Assembly (NCBI GenBank): GCA_963575745.1
Contig: CAUYUJ010020159.1
Location: forward strand, 248,001-312,000
DNA: 64,000 nt
Reading direction: 5' to 3'
Source of the DNA: Prorocentrum cordatum
Lineage: Eukaryota; Sar; Dinophyceae; Prorocentrales; Prorocentraceae
Position numbers and translations under genes: made by a program
Notes under the pieces: model-generated
Seen by the model: only the letters and a program-made list of their open reading frames with translations
Told to the model about the DNA's origin: nothing
The model's database searches: none
Part shown: in pieces, positions 1-11,787 of the stretch
Layout of the letters: every line of letters begins with the position of its first letter
Position numbering within the stretch: the first letter of the stretch is position 1

Positions 1-662
1 ACGAGGCCCCGAAAAGTTACCGAAAAACCTTCCGAAGCCAAGAGGTCCCCTAACTAAATCCCTCAGCCGTTCGAAAACGCCCTTGCGAATCGATCGGACA
101 ACTTCATCGACAAAAACCCGCAAGGTGATCCGCCGTGCATGCGCGACTCTTGCACAGGCGGCCCTCCCATCGAACGTTGGGATTCGTCACCTAGCTCGAC
201 GCACGCGGCGAGGTCCAGCGCACCTGTTCGTTTCAGGTATTTCACTTCGCTGCGTACCCAGGCACAGAGTGGTCCCCCAAACGGCTTTCGAAGGGCCCAT
301 GCGATCCTAGCGCGCCGAAGACCGCCTGGGGCGCCCCCCGACGTCAGCCAGGTTTCTTGAAGTCGACGTCCACGAGCAGTGACGCACATATTCCAAAAGC
401 GCCACCTCCAAAAAGAACCAAAAGGCCCACGCTCTGCGCCATCCGAACGCGCTCCCCGCGAAGCGAAAAAAAGGTATCCACGTGCGGACGCGACGTGCTG
501 AGCGGCAGTGTTCCCCGCGGATGCTGCAATGTTACGTATCAAGTGGATTCAATATGTGTAGAATTGCTTACTATTGTATGGTGTTAAAGTATTACGTATC
601 CTCCCTAACCCCCCTTTGGGTTCGCGCCACCCCGCCGTGCCAACCTGCCGCTTCTTGGCGAT
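1..662. other. Unassigned sequence at window edge
   Basis: No recognisable gene or repeat. The longest open frame (159 codons, minus strand, 63-542) has no domain I recognise and a composition expected of GC-rich non-coding DNA. The last 130 bases become AT-richer. Confidence 0.3.
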
Positions 663-758
663 TCTATATATAGATATATATGTGTAAATGTATACATAAA
701 TCTGTGTATATATATACATACAAATATACATCACAATAAATACACATATGCGTATGTT

Positions 759-792
<34 letters not shown>

Positions 793-812
793 TATGTATA
801 TATACACGTATA
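663..812. repeat. TA-rich microsatellite
   Basis: Alternating TATA, TACA and TGTA steps with a nearly pure TA core around 760-783. The Tyr/Ile-rich frames across it are simple-sequence artefacts. Confidence 0.9.
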
Positions 813-819
813 TATGACA

Positions 820-2929
820 TCGACTCGTTTGGCCTCTTCGGCCCGCCGCAGCGTTACCCAGGATGGCCATGGGGCTGGAAGGGACAGCTCGAAAACATCC
901 CAATCTGCCCCCCCAGGGTTCATGGGCCCGCCAGACGGCCAAGGAGGGCCGTGAGAGCGCCCGCAACGGCGCCGCCACAGTTCAAACATATTGATTTCCA
1001 ATTTGTTGTCGACAGAAATTCAAGTCCTCGCTTTCGACCTCCAAAAACCCGCGACGGCCAAAACAGCCCCCCAAACGATCCCAAAAAGCTGCCTGGGAGC
1101 CCCAGACAACATTATATTGTATGAACAATGGAAGAACATTAGATGTTGTGAAATAGTTGGAAAACAAATAACCGCTGCATAATCATGCAGAAACCGTTCG
1201 CTGGATTTGCGAAGTGGCACGCGGCGCGCGCGACGCGCAACTGCGCGCGCCCGCCCAATAGCGACTCGCCCTGGAAAACTCGAAGGCCTCGCCTGCGATT
1301 CGGCGACGCACGCGCGCCCGCCGAATCTGCATATCTCCGACGCCGCGCCGGCGACGGCAGCGGCGGCGGCGAGGCGGCGGAAGGCGGAGCAGGGGGCAGA
1401 AGCAGCAGCACGACCACGGAACGACGGCGCCAAGGAAACAACGACAGGGCCGATGAAACTCGCGCATGAGGCGGGGGGAACGGGCAGGTGTGCGACATCG
1501 CCTGGAGTCGGGCGAAGAAGGGGCGCAGGGGGCGGAAAGGGGGGCGACTGGAACTTGAATGGGGGCGGCGGCTAGAACAGCCTCGGTGGGGCCGTCGAGA
1601 AAGTGCCCCTGGAGAGACGGGGACAAGGTGATGAGGCACAGAAAAAGCAGCGGCGGCGGGCGAGGGCCGCGCGAACCTACAGGCCGACTCGCCACTGCAA
1701 AGGGCGCAGGCCTCCCGACATTTCTGCGATCCAAACTCTCATGTGGCCACTGTACCATCATCGCGCGAGTGCCGATGGCAAAACGCCCTGCGCGCCCCCA
1801 CGCACCGATAACGTCGAGAGCACGCCGCCGCGGACCGCGCGGTTGCCGCCGCTGCGAATTGCGAGTGGGCCAGCAAGAACGCGCCCCAGACTGCCGCCGA
1901 CGACGTGGACCCCCCAGTTCTTCGCCCCTTCTCCCCACTCCCCATCCCTCCCACGCCCCCCCTCTCCAATCGCGCCCCCCCCCCCCCTTCCCCCTCGCTC
2001 GCTCCTCATCCTGCCCGCCGCCTTCTCCAATTAACCTCGTTCTTCCCTTGGCCGTCTGCGCCGCGACCCACGGCGGCGACTCGGATCCACAACGCCGTTC
2101 GCGCCCGGCCAGCCCGCGCCGATTGCACCGGCGCCTCAGGCAGCAAATTCGGGGGCCCCCAAAATTGTTGCAAGATGATCACCGCGAGCCGGGGCGGCGA
2201 AAGATACCCAACAAAATTCGGCACGATCGCCGCGGGGTCTCGATCGGCACGGCACCCAGGCGGTCGCGAGGTGTTTAGGTGTATTCGAGGTGCCTCAATC
2301 GATATACAAGACATGCAAACAACAAAGTCGGCCCCGCGTTGGGCGGGGGAGTTTTGTGCGCCTGCTTCAAATAAGCGGCCGAATCGGCGAGACGCCCACC
2401 GACTCCGCGCGCGTAGGTTTCGCATATGTATCGTCTATTGTTTGCTCCTGTATTTTCCATGAAACATGTGCAGCGCATATGCGAAAAAATACCTGGCCGG
2501 AGAGGCGCCTGTTTTCTGTTCGGAAAATGCCCAATGAATTCACGAAAAATAGGACCGCCCCGATCGGTGAAAACGCGAGAACATACATGCGAAAGCACTT
2601 GTCCCCCGGGACAGCCAGCGGGAACGAGTGGTGCGACGCCGCCGGGAGGTCGCGACGGAATGCAGCTGCCCTGTGGGGCCTTGCCCTCCCTCTGCCCCAT
2701 GCGCCCTCGGGTCGAAAACCCGGCCGCCTCCTGGCGCCAGGCGGGCGGGGGGGCGGGCGGGGGCGCAGCGCAGGGCGAGGGGCGCAGCCGCGCGGCTCAG
2801 CCGATGACGTCTGCGCCGCGCCACCCCCCGCGGCAATGTGCTCAAGAAAATTTCGCCGACGTGGGGCGGCGCCTCAAGGGCGATGACCCTGCGAAAAAAA
2901 TACAGTGGCCCCGAAGGGGGCTCCAGCCG
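820..2929. other. GC-rich unassigned stretch
   Basis: Very GC-rich with CGGCGG-type runs (1350-1400) and C-rich tracts (1900-2000). Overlapping Arg/Pro/Ala-rich frames are open on both strands but none contains a recognisable domain. I see no clear tandem array or terminal inverted repeat. Confidence 0.3.
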
Positions 2930-3450
2930 TCGCCCTTGATGGGGGGCCCACCGAGGCCCCCAACGGCGGCGGCCGCGCGCGGTGATCGCAGGCCCCTCAG
3001 GCATTTGCCCAACCGAAAGCCGCAGTGGCAGAGGCTGCGCGCCCTGCATGCACGCCCCTCGCGCGCTTCGTGGCCCCGCAAGCGACGCCGTCGAGGCTGC
3101 GGTAGCAACGGCCGCGCGCGGCACTTGCACCCCCCATGCTCCCAGCGGCGTCAGCCGCACGCCGCACTTGCGCACCCCTCGCGCGCCCGATGGCCCAACG
3201 TCAGCGGCCGCGCGCGTACTTGGGCACCGTTCGCGCGCGTCGTGGCCCCATGGGGACGTCCACCGAAAGCCCCAAAGGCGGCGGCCGCACGCGGTACCTG
3301 CGAAGCCCTCACGCAGTTCGCAGTTCGACGGGGGGCCTCGGCGAAGGCCCTAGCGGCAGCGGCTGGGCGCGGCATATTTGCGCAACTGTCACGCGTGTCC
3401 TGGCCCCGCGGGAAGCCCCGCTGAAAACCCCGACCCCGCTGGCACCGCTC
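2930..3450. repeat. Degenerate relative of the GTGGCCCCATAGGGAGC array
   Basis: Several degenerate repeats of a block with CGTGGCCCC, a GGGA-GTCC-ACCGAAAGCCCC core and a CGCGCG/GCGGCGGC spacer (for example 3236-3275 and 3405-3430). The core resembles the units of the 5.74-7.60 kb and 44.95-46.09 kb arrays, so this looks like an older decayed array. Confidence 0.45.
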
Positions 3451-4024
3451 GCGTGGCGGTCCTGGTTCATGTCGGCACGCCCCTGTCACACGCCCCCTGG
3501 CCCCCAAAGAAATTCCACCAGAAACTGTAATCAGATCAGCTGATGGGCGGGCCCTTCGCCAATAATTAATTTGTTGGACGCGCGCAGGCGACGCCAGACC
3601 CCGCACCGCGCCAATTCCTGGCGCGCCCCCGCGGCGCGAGACCCCCAAACCGACCCATGGAAACCGATCCCACACGCCGCTGCAGGACGCATCATCGCAC
3701 TGGGCTGCCATGGCTGTCAGCTTTCCAAGCAAGGCAATCCCTGCGCGCCGCAATAACCGCTTGCGCTTGGAGCGCTTACGCCGTATAACGTCATGTCTTT
3801 AACCTACACATGCCGAATATATGCTGTTATTCACTTAGTGCCGGAACATATTGCACGGCGACTGTGGAATTTTCCAACATACCAGCACAGCTCCTTAGTA
3901 CCTCCATTGTAAGCCTGGGGTGAAGGAGCACGAGGGGGCAGCAGGACGACAAGGGGGGATCAGGCAGCAAGCGGAGCATGAGGATGAATTACATTCGCCA
4001 GGTCAACCAAGAAGGAAACCAAAA
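3451..4024. other. Unassigned, partly AT-richer stretch
   Basis: 3780-3900 is noticeably AT-richer than its surroundings. I see no ORF with a recognisable domain, repeat or RNA gene. Confidence 0.3.
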
Positions 4025-4164
4025 GATACCGATACTGCTACTCCCCAGACCTCTCCTGGGGTGCGTTCTGACCAGGATTTCGAAGCGAATCCAGCGGTGG
4101 CGTCGAAGGCCTCCCAGGAAGCCCAAACAAGGGAAAACGACGAGAGGGTAGCGGTATGGATACC
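4025..4164. mobile_element. Short TIR element, GGTATCCATACCGCTACC family, copy 1
   Basis: The left end (GATACCGATACTGCTACTCC) is an imperfect inverted repeat of the right end (GGGTAGCGGTATGGATACC). The interior, with GGGGTGCGTTCTGACC and ATTTCGAAGCGAATC, matches the copy at 30315-30456. About 140 bp and no coding capacity, so MITE-like; superfamily unknown. Confidence 0.65.
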
Positions 4165-4219
4165 TTCTCCTCCTCTGAACCTAGTCAGCGGCCCCCGCCC
4201 ACTCCCACCCTGCTTCTCA

Positions 4220-4396
4220 TACAATCAAAAACCCGAATAAGGACGCGCGGTGAGGACGCAAGACCCTTGGCAGCCGAAATTGGGACGTTTGGGGCGGCGG
4301 ACGACGAAAACCCCAAGGACGCAAGAGCAAAGAAAAGCAAGGACGCAATGGTACCCTGAGCAAAGTCGCGCGTCCTTATTTGGGCTTTTGACTGTA
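4220..4396. mobile_element. MITE-like element, TA-flanked GTCAAACC family, copy 1
   Basis: About 30-bp inverted termini: left CAATCAAAAACCCGAATAAG, right reading TTATTTGGGCTTTTGACTG, each bounded by TA. Other copies end in CATCCTTACCATGCGG followed by GTTGACTGTA. TA flanks recall the TA target of Tc1/mariner-type elements, but no transposase is present, so that is inference. Confidence 0.7.
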
Positions 4397-5118
4397 GCAT
4401 ACGAACCAAGAGCAACACTGGAATTAGAGAGCGCTCACACCTGACGAGCAAACGGCGCTCGCGCACGGAGCCCTCTTCCGACGACTCTTCTGCGAAAGGA
4501 CGGCTCGTCACGCGGGCCGCGCAGGGGCGGGAATCGAACCGTAACGGGCCCCTCGCTCGCCGCATCGGCAAGAACATGACTTGGCCTTCTGCCTGGCGGA
4601 GCAACCTCCGATGGGCGTGCGAAGACGAAGCATACGCCGCGCCGACACAAGATGTTTTCCACGTGCAAAAACCTGTGCGGCGTTTGGGCATGGGCTTTCC
4701 TCTCGCGAGCCCGCTGCCACTGCGGCGAGCGAAACATGCGCCGCGCCCGCGCGAGAACGCCATTTCCAAAGGGATTAGGCATGCAGCTTGGGCGGGGGCG
4801 ACCAGTGGCCTGCTCGCGCAGGCCCCCCAAACTCTCTGCTGCGCGGCGCGGAAGCGGGCGCGTCACCTTCACGCGAAATGCACGCGGCGCTGGGGCGAGA
4901 GCGACATTTTCGTGCGCTCGCGCATCGACGCATTGACGTGCTCAATTCGCAGCGCCAAAGCGAGGGCGACATTTGGCGTGTTCACGAAGGTTGTGCGCCC
5001 CGGGCCATTCGCGTCGCGCCTTGTGCAACGTCGACGCAACAAAACGCCCTCGTCGACAGCAAACACATCGACATTGTCTTGGTTGAGACAAATACGATAT
5101 ATACTCCTGGAGTCGGGC
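4397..5118. other. Unassigned GC-rich stretch
   Basis: Long Arg/Ala-rich open frames occur on both strands (for example plus 4576-5421) with no recognisable domain. A tRNA T-arm-like motif near 4528-4541 was examined and rejected. Confidence 0.3.
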
Positions 5119-5319
5119 GCAACGATAAGTGGGACCGGCATAAGGGGGCATGCGTCGACCCCAAATCGCCCATTGATCGCAGATAGGGGCCCGATAGCCC
5201 CAACCAGCCCAGGAAGGCGCGGATTCACTATCGGAGGCCTATCGCCGATCTATCGGCGATTTATCGCCGATTCCAGGTCGACGCATCCCCCCATTATGCC
5301 TGTCCCTCCCTATCGTTGC
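5119..5319 (+). mobile_element. MITE-like element, GCAACGATA family, copy 1
   Basis: 201 bp bounded by GCAACGATAAGTGGG and CCCTATCGTTGC. The interior (AATCGCCCATTGATCG, GGCCTATCGCCGATCTATCG) aligns along its length with the inverse of 13784-13976. GGCGAT/ATCGCC motifs give it hairpin potential. No ORF of note. Confidence 0.75.
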
Positions 5320-5739
5320 CCCCCATGGATGGAACCCTCATCGGCTTGCCAAGACCGGTGGCAAAATGTGAAGGGCAACGCCGGGGAAGGACCTGCTCAG
5401 GGGGCAAACATGGACCTGTGAAGGGGCCCAGTGACGCAGGAGTAAGCGTGCCTGATGATTTTCTGTTTGGAAAAGTGCTTCCCAGCCCCCTAGCCAGCCT
5501 ACAGCTGGAAACCAATAGAGAAGAAAACTAACATCATCTCTTAAAAATGTAGCAGAGTACTCGTGGAGTTCTTAACACGCGAATCAGTGCTCAGATCGAG
5601 GAAAACCTCTCTTGAATATGATCTTGAAAACTCGCAAAATGTATTTTCTGGAATGTTATACGAAGACGGTCCCCGCGTTCCTCTCCTCTCCTCTCCTCTC
5701 CTCTCCTCATCCCCCTCCTCCATCACAATCATCATCATC
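5320..5739. other. Unassigned stretch ending in CTCCT and CAT runs
   Basis: No gene seen. 5685-5745 holds CTCCT repeats followed by short ATC repeats, directly before the 78-bp array. Confidence 0.35.
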
Positions 5740-7600
5740 ATCACCCGTTTCAGCACACCCCTCACGCGTTTCGGGGCCCCGCAGGGAACTCCATCGAAGG
5801 CCCCAATTGGAACGCCCGCGTGCGTCACGCACCACCCAGTACAGCGCTGCGTGGCCCCACAGGGAGCTCCATCGAAGGGACCAATGGGACCGCCCGCATG
5901 CGTCAGGCACCACCCAGTACAGCGCTTCGTGGCCCCATACGGAACTCCACCAAAGGTCCCGGTGGGACCGCCCGCATGCGTCACGCACCACCCAATACAG
6001 CTATTCGTGGCCCCGCAGGGAGTCCCACCGAAGGCCCCGATGGGACCGCCCGCGTGCGTCACGCACCACCCAGTACAACGCTTCGTGGCCCCATAGGGAG
6101 CTCCACCGACAGCCACAGCGGGACCGCCCGCGTGCGCCACGCACCACCCAGTACATCGCTTCGTGGCCCAATCGGGAGCTCCACCGAAGGTCCAACTGGG
6201 ATCGCACGCGTGCGTCACGCACCACCCAATACAGCGCTCCGTGGCCCCATAGGGAGGAGCTCCACCGAAGGCCCCGATGGGACCGCCCACGTGCGTCACG
6301 CACCACCCAATACAGCGTTTCGTGGCCCTTTATGGAGCTCCACAAACGGCCACAATGGCACCGCCCGCATGCGTCACGCACCATCCAGTACAACACTTCG
6401 TGGCCCATAGGGAGCTGGCTCCACAGACGGCCCCAATGGCTCCGCCTGCATGCATCGCGCACTACCCAATACAGAATTTCGTGGTCCCATAGGGAGCCCC
6501 ACCGGAGGTCCCATTGGGACCGCCCGCGTGCGCCACACACCACCTAGTACATCGTTTCGTGGCCCATAGGGAGCTCCACAAACGGCTACAGTGGCACCGC
6601 CCGCATGCGTCACGCACCACCCAATACAGCGCTTCGTGGCCCACTAGGGAGCCCCACCAATGGCCCCAGTGGAACCGCCCGCGTGCGTCACGCACCACCC
6701 AAGACAGCGCTTCGTGGCCCCATAGGGAGTCCCACCGAAGGCCCCGATGGGACCGTCCGCGTGCGTCGCGCACCACCCAGTACAACGCTTCGTGGCCGCA
6801 TAGGGAGCCCCACCGAAGGTCCCAGTGGGACCACCCTCATGCGTCACGCACAACCAGTACAACGGTTCGTGGCCCCATAGGAAGCCCCACCGGAGGTCCC
6901 ACTGGTACCGTCCGCATGCGTCGCCCCCACCCAGTACAACGCTTCGTGGCCACATAGGGAGCCCCACCGAAAATTCCAGTGAGACCACCCTCATGCGTCA
7001 CGCACAACCAGCACAGCGTTACGAGGCCCCATAAGGAGCTCCACCGAAGGCCCCGATGGGACCGCCCGCGTGCGTCACGCAACACCCAGTACAGCGCTTC
7101 GTGGCCCCATATGGAGCCCCACCGATCCGTGGCCCCATAGAGAGCTCCACCGAAGGCCCCAGTGGCAAAGTCCACATCGCTTCCCCCATCCAGCACAACG
7201 TTTCGTGGCCCGTAGGTAGCTCCACCGAAGGCCCCAGTCCAGTGGCAAGTTCGGCTGCGTCTCCCCCACCCAGCACAGCGTTTCGTAGCCCATAGGGAGC
7301 TTCACCGAAGGCCATAGTGGCAAAGTCCGCATGCGTCTCCCCCACCAGCACGACGTGTCGTGGCCCATTGGGATCTCCACCGCAGGCCCTAGCAGCAAAG
7401 TCCGCATGCGTCTCCCCTACCCAGCACAACGTTTCGTGGCCCATAGGGAGCTCCGCTGAAGTCCGCATGCGTCTCCCCAGCCCAGTGCAGCGTTTCGTGG
7501 CCCATAGAGAGCTCCTCCGAAGGCCCCAGTGGCAAACTTCGCATGCGTCTCCCCCACCAAGTGCAGCGTTTCGTGGCCCCCATGGGGAGCTCCACCGAAT
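5740..7600. repeat. 78-bp tandem array (about 24 diverged units)
   Basis: GTGGCC recurs at 5851, 5929, 6007 and 6085, a period of exactly 78 bp. Units carry CGTGGCCCCATAGGGAGC, CCACCGAAGGCCCC and GCGTCACGCACCACCCAG. From about 7140 units switch to AAAGTCCGCATGCGTCTCCC and vary in length. Because 78 is a multiple of 3, several frames stay open on both strands, giving spurious repetitive proteins. Confidence 0.95.
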
Positions 7601-7680
7601 ACGATACCCAGAATTGCGGCTCTCAGAACTACATGTGGTTGGGTCTTCCGCCGGGCTCATTTCTGGGTTTTCGCCCCCCC
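7601..7680. repeat. Array-flanking segment shared with the 45-kb array
   Basis: This roughly 75-bp segment (AATTGCGGCTCTCAGAACTA, then GGTTGGGTCTTCCG) matches the reverse complement of 44876-44945, which borders the related 90-bp array. The two arrays therefore sit in a common larger unit in opposite orientations. A run of about 17 C follows at 7675. Confidence 0.75.
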
Positions 7681-7765
7681 CCCCCCCCCCCTCATTTCCC
7701 ATAGTTTCCAATGTTTTCTGGAGGATCGACGATTGACGATGTGTCTGTGTTTTTGTTCCCCTCAC

Positions 7766-7890
7766 AAGATACATCGCCGACTGGCTGGCCATGGTCCCCG
7801 ACGGCAGATCCGCGGGCTCCTGGGCGGGGACTGGGCTATCAAACCCCCATCGGCGATGAGGTGGGCAAGTGGTCGATGCACCCCTCCTGG
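7766..7890 (-). mobile_element. Degenerate GCAACGATA-family copy 3
   Basis: Aligns with 13825-13950 (TACATCGCCGA, CTCCTGGGCGGG, GGGCTATCA, CGGCGATGA, TCGATGCA) in the same direction as that copy. Terminal repeats are not recognisable, so this is a decayed or truncated copy. Confidence 0.5.
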
Positions 7891-7929
7891 AGCCCAGCCC
7901 CTCTCCAAATTGCCCCGTGAAGAGATGAA

Positions 7930-8287
7930 GTCTGAGCAGCCGGCTCGTACCAGAAGGCTGCGCGATGAGGATGCAAGGGCCTTGGGCGCCCACTTCGAAG
8001 CTGTTCGAGCGGGGCGCGGCCAGCGAAAGTGGCCAAAGTCGGCGGCGGATCAAACTCCCTTGAGTAACCACCCTTTCGTGAGAACGGCCTAGGACCGAAA
8101 CCGACGGACCTGGACCCGCAAAAATGACGGCCGCGAGGCCCTCTCGCGAACCGAAAACGGCCAACTCGCCAATCGACGTGTCAGGGTCGGAGGTCCATGA
8201 ACCTCCGACAGGGATGGGCCGAGGAGGGCAAGGATGCACGGCTACCCTTGGGAAAGTTGCCCATCCTTACCATGCGGGTCAACCGTA
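7930..8287. mobile_element. GTCAAACC-family MITE, copy 2
   Basis: The right end (CCATCCTTACCATGCGGGTC, then AACCGTA) is clear. The interior (GCGCGATGAGGATGCAAGGG, GGGATGGGCCGAGGAGG) matches the copy at 21490-21832. The left terminus is decayed, so 7930 is approximate. Confidence 0.6.
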
Positions 8288-9289
8288 GATTGTAGAGGAG
8301 GGGGAGGTGGAGGAGGAGGAGAACCGGCGACTACAATGGGTGCGGTTTCCAACGGGTGCGGTTTGCCTCGTGTCATATCTGCCCCTCCCGCCCCCGGGAC
8401 ACGGATCACACTGTCAGTCAATGCGACCGGATCACATGACACCGTCGCTCCTTATAGTAAAGTGGAGCACACATCGACAATCATGGCACTGTCTCTCGCA
8501 AGGGCCCCAGACAGGCCGCCACAAAGCAACTCGCAAACCGCGCCCTGGCGTAACCGCGCCACTTGCAGTCGCCGAGGAAAGGAGGAGGTCGCAGACGCGC
8601 GAGCAGGCCGGCCGGCGGGCCGGCCGGCCCCTTCAGGGGCGGCGCGGGCGGGCCGCAGCCCGGTCACAGGCATGTGAACTCCAAGACGTCGCTCTCGAGG
8701 TCCGCACGGGATTTGGAAGATGCAGCACTCTGTAGCCACGTGCCGGGTGTGCTTCCAAGCAAAACCATCTGCAGAAAATCTGTGATGTCGTCACTCCACC
8801 GCTTCTGCTGTCCGCCGTGTCGGCGGACGGGGAGGAGAAGGAGGAGGAGGAGGAGGCACAGGGGGAGGAAGAGGCGGAGGCGGAGGGGGAGGGGGAGGAA
8901 CTTTTCTGCTGCCACGCACGCCTGCCAATTCCCGAGGCGCCTTGGCGCCAGGAAGCCTGCCACGGGGAAACTTCCAAAAAGGAAGCAGGGTTCAGGGATC
9001 AGGCCGAGGCGCAACATCCGAATCGGATGAGGGCTGGCGGGCAAGGGAAAAGGAGGAGGGCGCGGGATTCCCGCCGTCACGGTCCCGCAGCCCTCCGCAC
9101 AAGCCGAGGGCCCCTAGGTGACCAGCCGTGATGGCAAGCAGCACAGAAGCACCAGCTGCTGCCTGCCACCATGGCTGGCACGCCTAGCGGACCTCGCAAC
9201 CCGCAAAGGAACGACCGGGAGGAGGCGGCCTGCCGGCAGGAAGCCGCCAGAAGGGAGGCAAGCAGAGCGGCCTGCCACAGGAAGCGGCC
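8288..9289. other. Unassigned stretch with GGA and CCGG runs
   Basis: Contains GGAGGA runs (8294-8325, 8830-8905) and a GGCCGG run (8607-8632). No gene recognised. Confidence 0.3.
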
Positions 9290-9535
9290 TGCCTCCTCCT
9301 CCTCCGCCGCCTCCTCCTCCTCCTACTCCTCCTCCTCCTCTCCCTCCTCCTCCTCCTCCTCCTCCTCCTCCTCCTCCTCCTCCTCCTCCTCCTCTTCCGC
9401 CTCCCCCTCACCTCCTCCTCCTCCTCCTCCTCCTCCTCCTCCTCCTCCTCCCCTCGCCCTCCTCCTCCTCCTCCTCCTCCTCCTCTCCGTCCTCCTCCTC
9501 CTCCTCCTCCTCCTCCTCCTCCTCCTCCTCCTCTT
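9290..9535. repeat. CCT/AGG trinucleotide microsatellite
   Basis: About 245 bases of nearly pure TCC repeats. Ser-, Pro- and Leu-rich plus-strand frames and Glu/Arg/Gly-rich minus-strand frames are repeat artefacts. Confidence 0.97.
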
Positions 9536-9740
9536 GGCGTCGGGGGCGACGATCGGGGCGAATAGCCCAGGGGGATCAAAGGGCGCCGATGGTGCGTACC
9601 TTCGGCGAGGCTCCCGGGCGAAGACGTGCCATGCCCGCTCATGGGCGATTCGCCTCGATCGCCGCCTCCGATCCAAGCGATGTCCAGGCTCAGACCGCGG
9701 GCGTGACGAGGAAGAGCACGGCGGCCATGCTGTCCAGCCT

Positions 9741-9897
9741 AGGTCAGGCCTGTCGCCCCTACAAGCGAATTTTGGACGAAAGACTTAAGATACTCAAGAA
9801 ATGCTCCCAAATGGTCCAACTAGTCAAATAATCGTCACTATACTAATTTTTGTCTATTTGGGGATCTTCCTCCTGTAGAGGGACGTGCCCGACTTAA
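9741..9897 (-). mobile_element. GTCGGGC introner-like element, copy A
   Basis: The family is about 155 bp with inverted termini. Plus-strand left end: AGGTCGGGCATGTCCCCCTA then CAGGCGGATTTTGGACGA. Right end: CTCCTGTAGAGGGACAGGCC then CGACTTAA. The interior often has AAATACTC and an inverted pair around CCCCAGACTATGTTTG. No coding capacity. All copies have this orientation, so they are placed on the minus strand, where they would read 5' TTAAGTCGGGC to 3' CCCGACCYAAG. Here the 3' end reads GACCTAG. Confidence 0.8.
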
Positions 9898-11405
9898 GCA
9901 TGCAGTTCCGCTGCCGCTTGATTCCGAGAGCTGGTCGCCGTTGATGGCCACTCTCAGAGACCAAACGGCCTGTCCGCGAGGAAAGGGATCATCCCGGGGA
10001 TGTGGTCGAGAGCTCTGGGGACCATACGTGTAGAACACGCGACGCCAAAGGTCCTGGACATGGGACATCTGCCGTGCTGTTGGCCGGTACCCACAGGCCA
10101 CCGGTCAGAAAACGCGTAAGTCACTCCAGGCGATGCTTGCAACCACTGGGGCGGTGCCAAACGATCATCAAAACGCATCCGGCGTTTGCCGAGACCGTCA
10201 GACAACGAAGCAATCCTCTTAAAACGACCGCGGCCCTATGATAGAGCAGGCACGGATGACCCGGTAACCAGAGGAAGCCCGTCGTGAATGGACTGACCTC
10301 AACCTGGCTCCACGTTGAACTGAGAGTATCGGGGAGACTATAAAATCTACAATGCCGCTGGAACGTTAATCCTGTACAGAACTCTCTATGTCAGCAACAT
10401 CCGCACAATAAGAGTACGCAATGATGTGGCATGTGGCGTTCTCCGAATTAGGAGAGTGGCCCACGAAACAGACCATGAAAAGGAGGAGGACACACAAGTG
10501 GAAGAGACTCCATGTGGAGGCTGCGCAGGGAAACGAGGGGATGGAGAGACAACGCGTAATTAAACCTACGGCAAATTTCTGCCGCAACGGCGTGGGCCCT
10601 GGTCTGTGTCCTGTCACCGGGAGAACCGCTCAAACCTTAAGAGATCTCCGCTGCCAGGGCCTCCCAGAGGCCGCTTGGGCTCCTGTTTGGAACGCATACG
10701 CCCGCGCTGTGGTTGCGACGCCGCGACGCGATGGGGGGGGGGATACGGAGGGGCAGAGGTGAACCTTTCTTGCGGCCAGGGGTCTCCTTTGGGGCCCTTT
10801 TCCCAGTGGTCAAAGGAGGAGCAGCTACGGATACCGCTACGCCCCCGTCGGAATCCAGGCAAGAGGGCACCCCTGGAGAGGCTCGGGGGGTGGCGGTCTC
10901 GGCACCTCCCCGCAAAGCTGGATCAGCAAAGAAACGACACCACCCCACCTACGGCCCCGCGGGGCTCAAAAAATACCACGAAATCCCGTATACGCTACGT
11001 GGTGGTGTACGCTACGGCCTCCGATGAGCCGTGGCGCAGCGTGGAGGGCCGCAGGTGGGGTGGCGCAGTTTGTTCACTAATCGAAGAGCTCCTCTCCTGC
11101 AGCCCGTTCCCCCCCCCCCCTGTATCGCCACCCCCACGAAAAGCCAGAAGTCAAGGGCCCCCAGAAACCTCCGCGCGCTTGCCGCGGCCACCGAGTAGGA
11201 GGAAAAACGAGCAGGAGGACGAGGAGCAGGTCGAGGAGGACACAGGACTGAGTACGGGGCCCGCCAGCCTTGCCGCGGAGGCCCCGCGGCCCACCAGCCC
11301 GTCCACGTCTGTGGCGCCCGCCCCTTCTGAGGCCGAAGAAGGGCGCCGCCTCCCCCGCCCGGCGCCACTCCGCGGCCGCTGGGCGGGGGGAAACCCTCTG
11401 ACCGG
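9898..11405. other. Unassigned stretch
   Basis: No recognisable gene. Open frames at 10606-11625 (plus) and 11012-11579 (minus) are long but without a domain. A (C)n run lies at 11109-11120 and GGAGGA-type runs at 11200-11240. Confidence 0.3.
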
Positions 11406-11787
11406 GGTCAGGCATGTTCTCCTACAGGCGGGTGTTGGGAGAAACATAGAATATAGCCAAAAATTATGTTGCTCCCGTCGCACGTCAGGACCACATCCAA
11501 AAGATAATTCCGAGCACCCAGGAAAATATCGAACGAGTGTCGAAAGAGTATCGCCTCCCGGGGCCCGACGAGCGAACAAGTGTACTGAGTTGGTGCTCGA
11601 AACTTCTTCTTGTGACCAAGGCTGAAGCAGGTTGCAACATTGTAATCCTACATGCGGATGTTGGAAGAACCGTAGATAATAGCCAGAACACGCTCAAAAC
11701 CAGCCGACAGAGCACGAACCATCGCCACACGCCTACTCATGCAACCATTCTTGAACCTTCCTCCTGCAGAAGGGCATGCCCGACTCA
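11406..11787 (-). mobile_element. GTCGGGC element, copy B, interrupted
   Basis: Left end GGTCAGGCATGTTCTCCTAC and right end CTCCTGCAGAAGGGCATGCC then CGACTCA. A second, degenerate left-end-like block (CCTACATGCGGATGTTGGAA) at 11648-11667 and a foreign repeat at 11466-11640 show that the element was interrupted or partly duplicated. Confidence 0.7.
11466..11640. repeat. Dispersed 180-bp repeat, copy 1
   Basis: Shares ordered blocks with 25975-26155: TTATGTTG, CCATCGCAC-like, GGACCACATCC, AGCACCCAG, AAATATCGAA, TGGTGCTCGAAA, and GGTTGCAACAT versus GGTTGGAACAT. It lies inside copy B. I could not see inverted termini. Confidence 0.65.

Noticed and set aside
4480-4610. Possible tRNA on the minus strand (CGGTTCGATTCCCG T-arm look-alike)
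   Set aside because: The T stem does not pair properly around the TTCGATT loop, and no acceptor, D or anticodon stems can be drawn in the flanking bases.
5541-6547. Open frames of 180-311 codons on both strands in the 78-bp array
   Set aside because: The period is a multiple of three and stop-poor, so all are repeat artefacts. No unique start region or domain.
5740-7600. CRISPR array
   Set aside because: Units are 78 bp, contiguous and diverged with no short repeat/unique spacer alternation, no cas genes, and the host is eukaryotic.
9118-9831. Long Pro/Ser/Leu-rich ORFs over the CCT tract, and similar Glu- or Arg-rich ORFs over other GGA/CCT tracts
   Set aside because: They are translations of a trinucleotide microsatellite in successive frames and on both strands, with no flanking domain.
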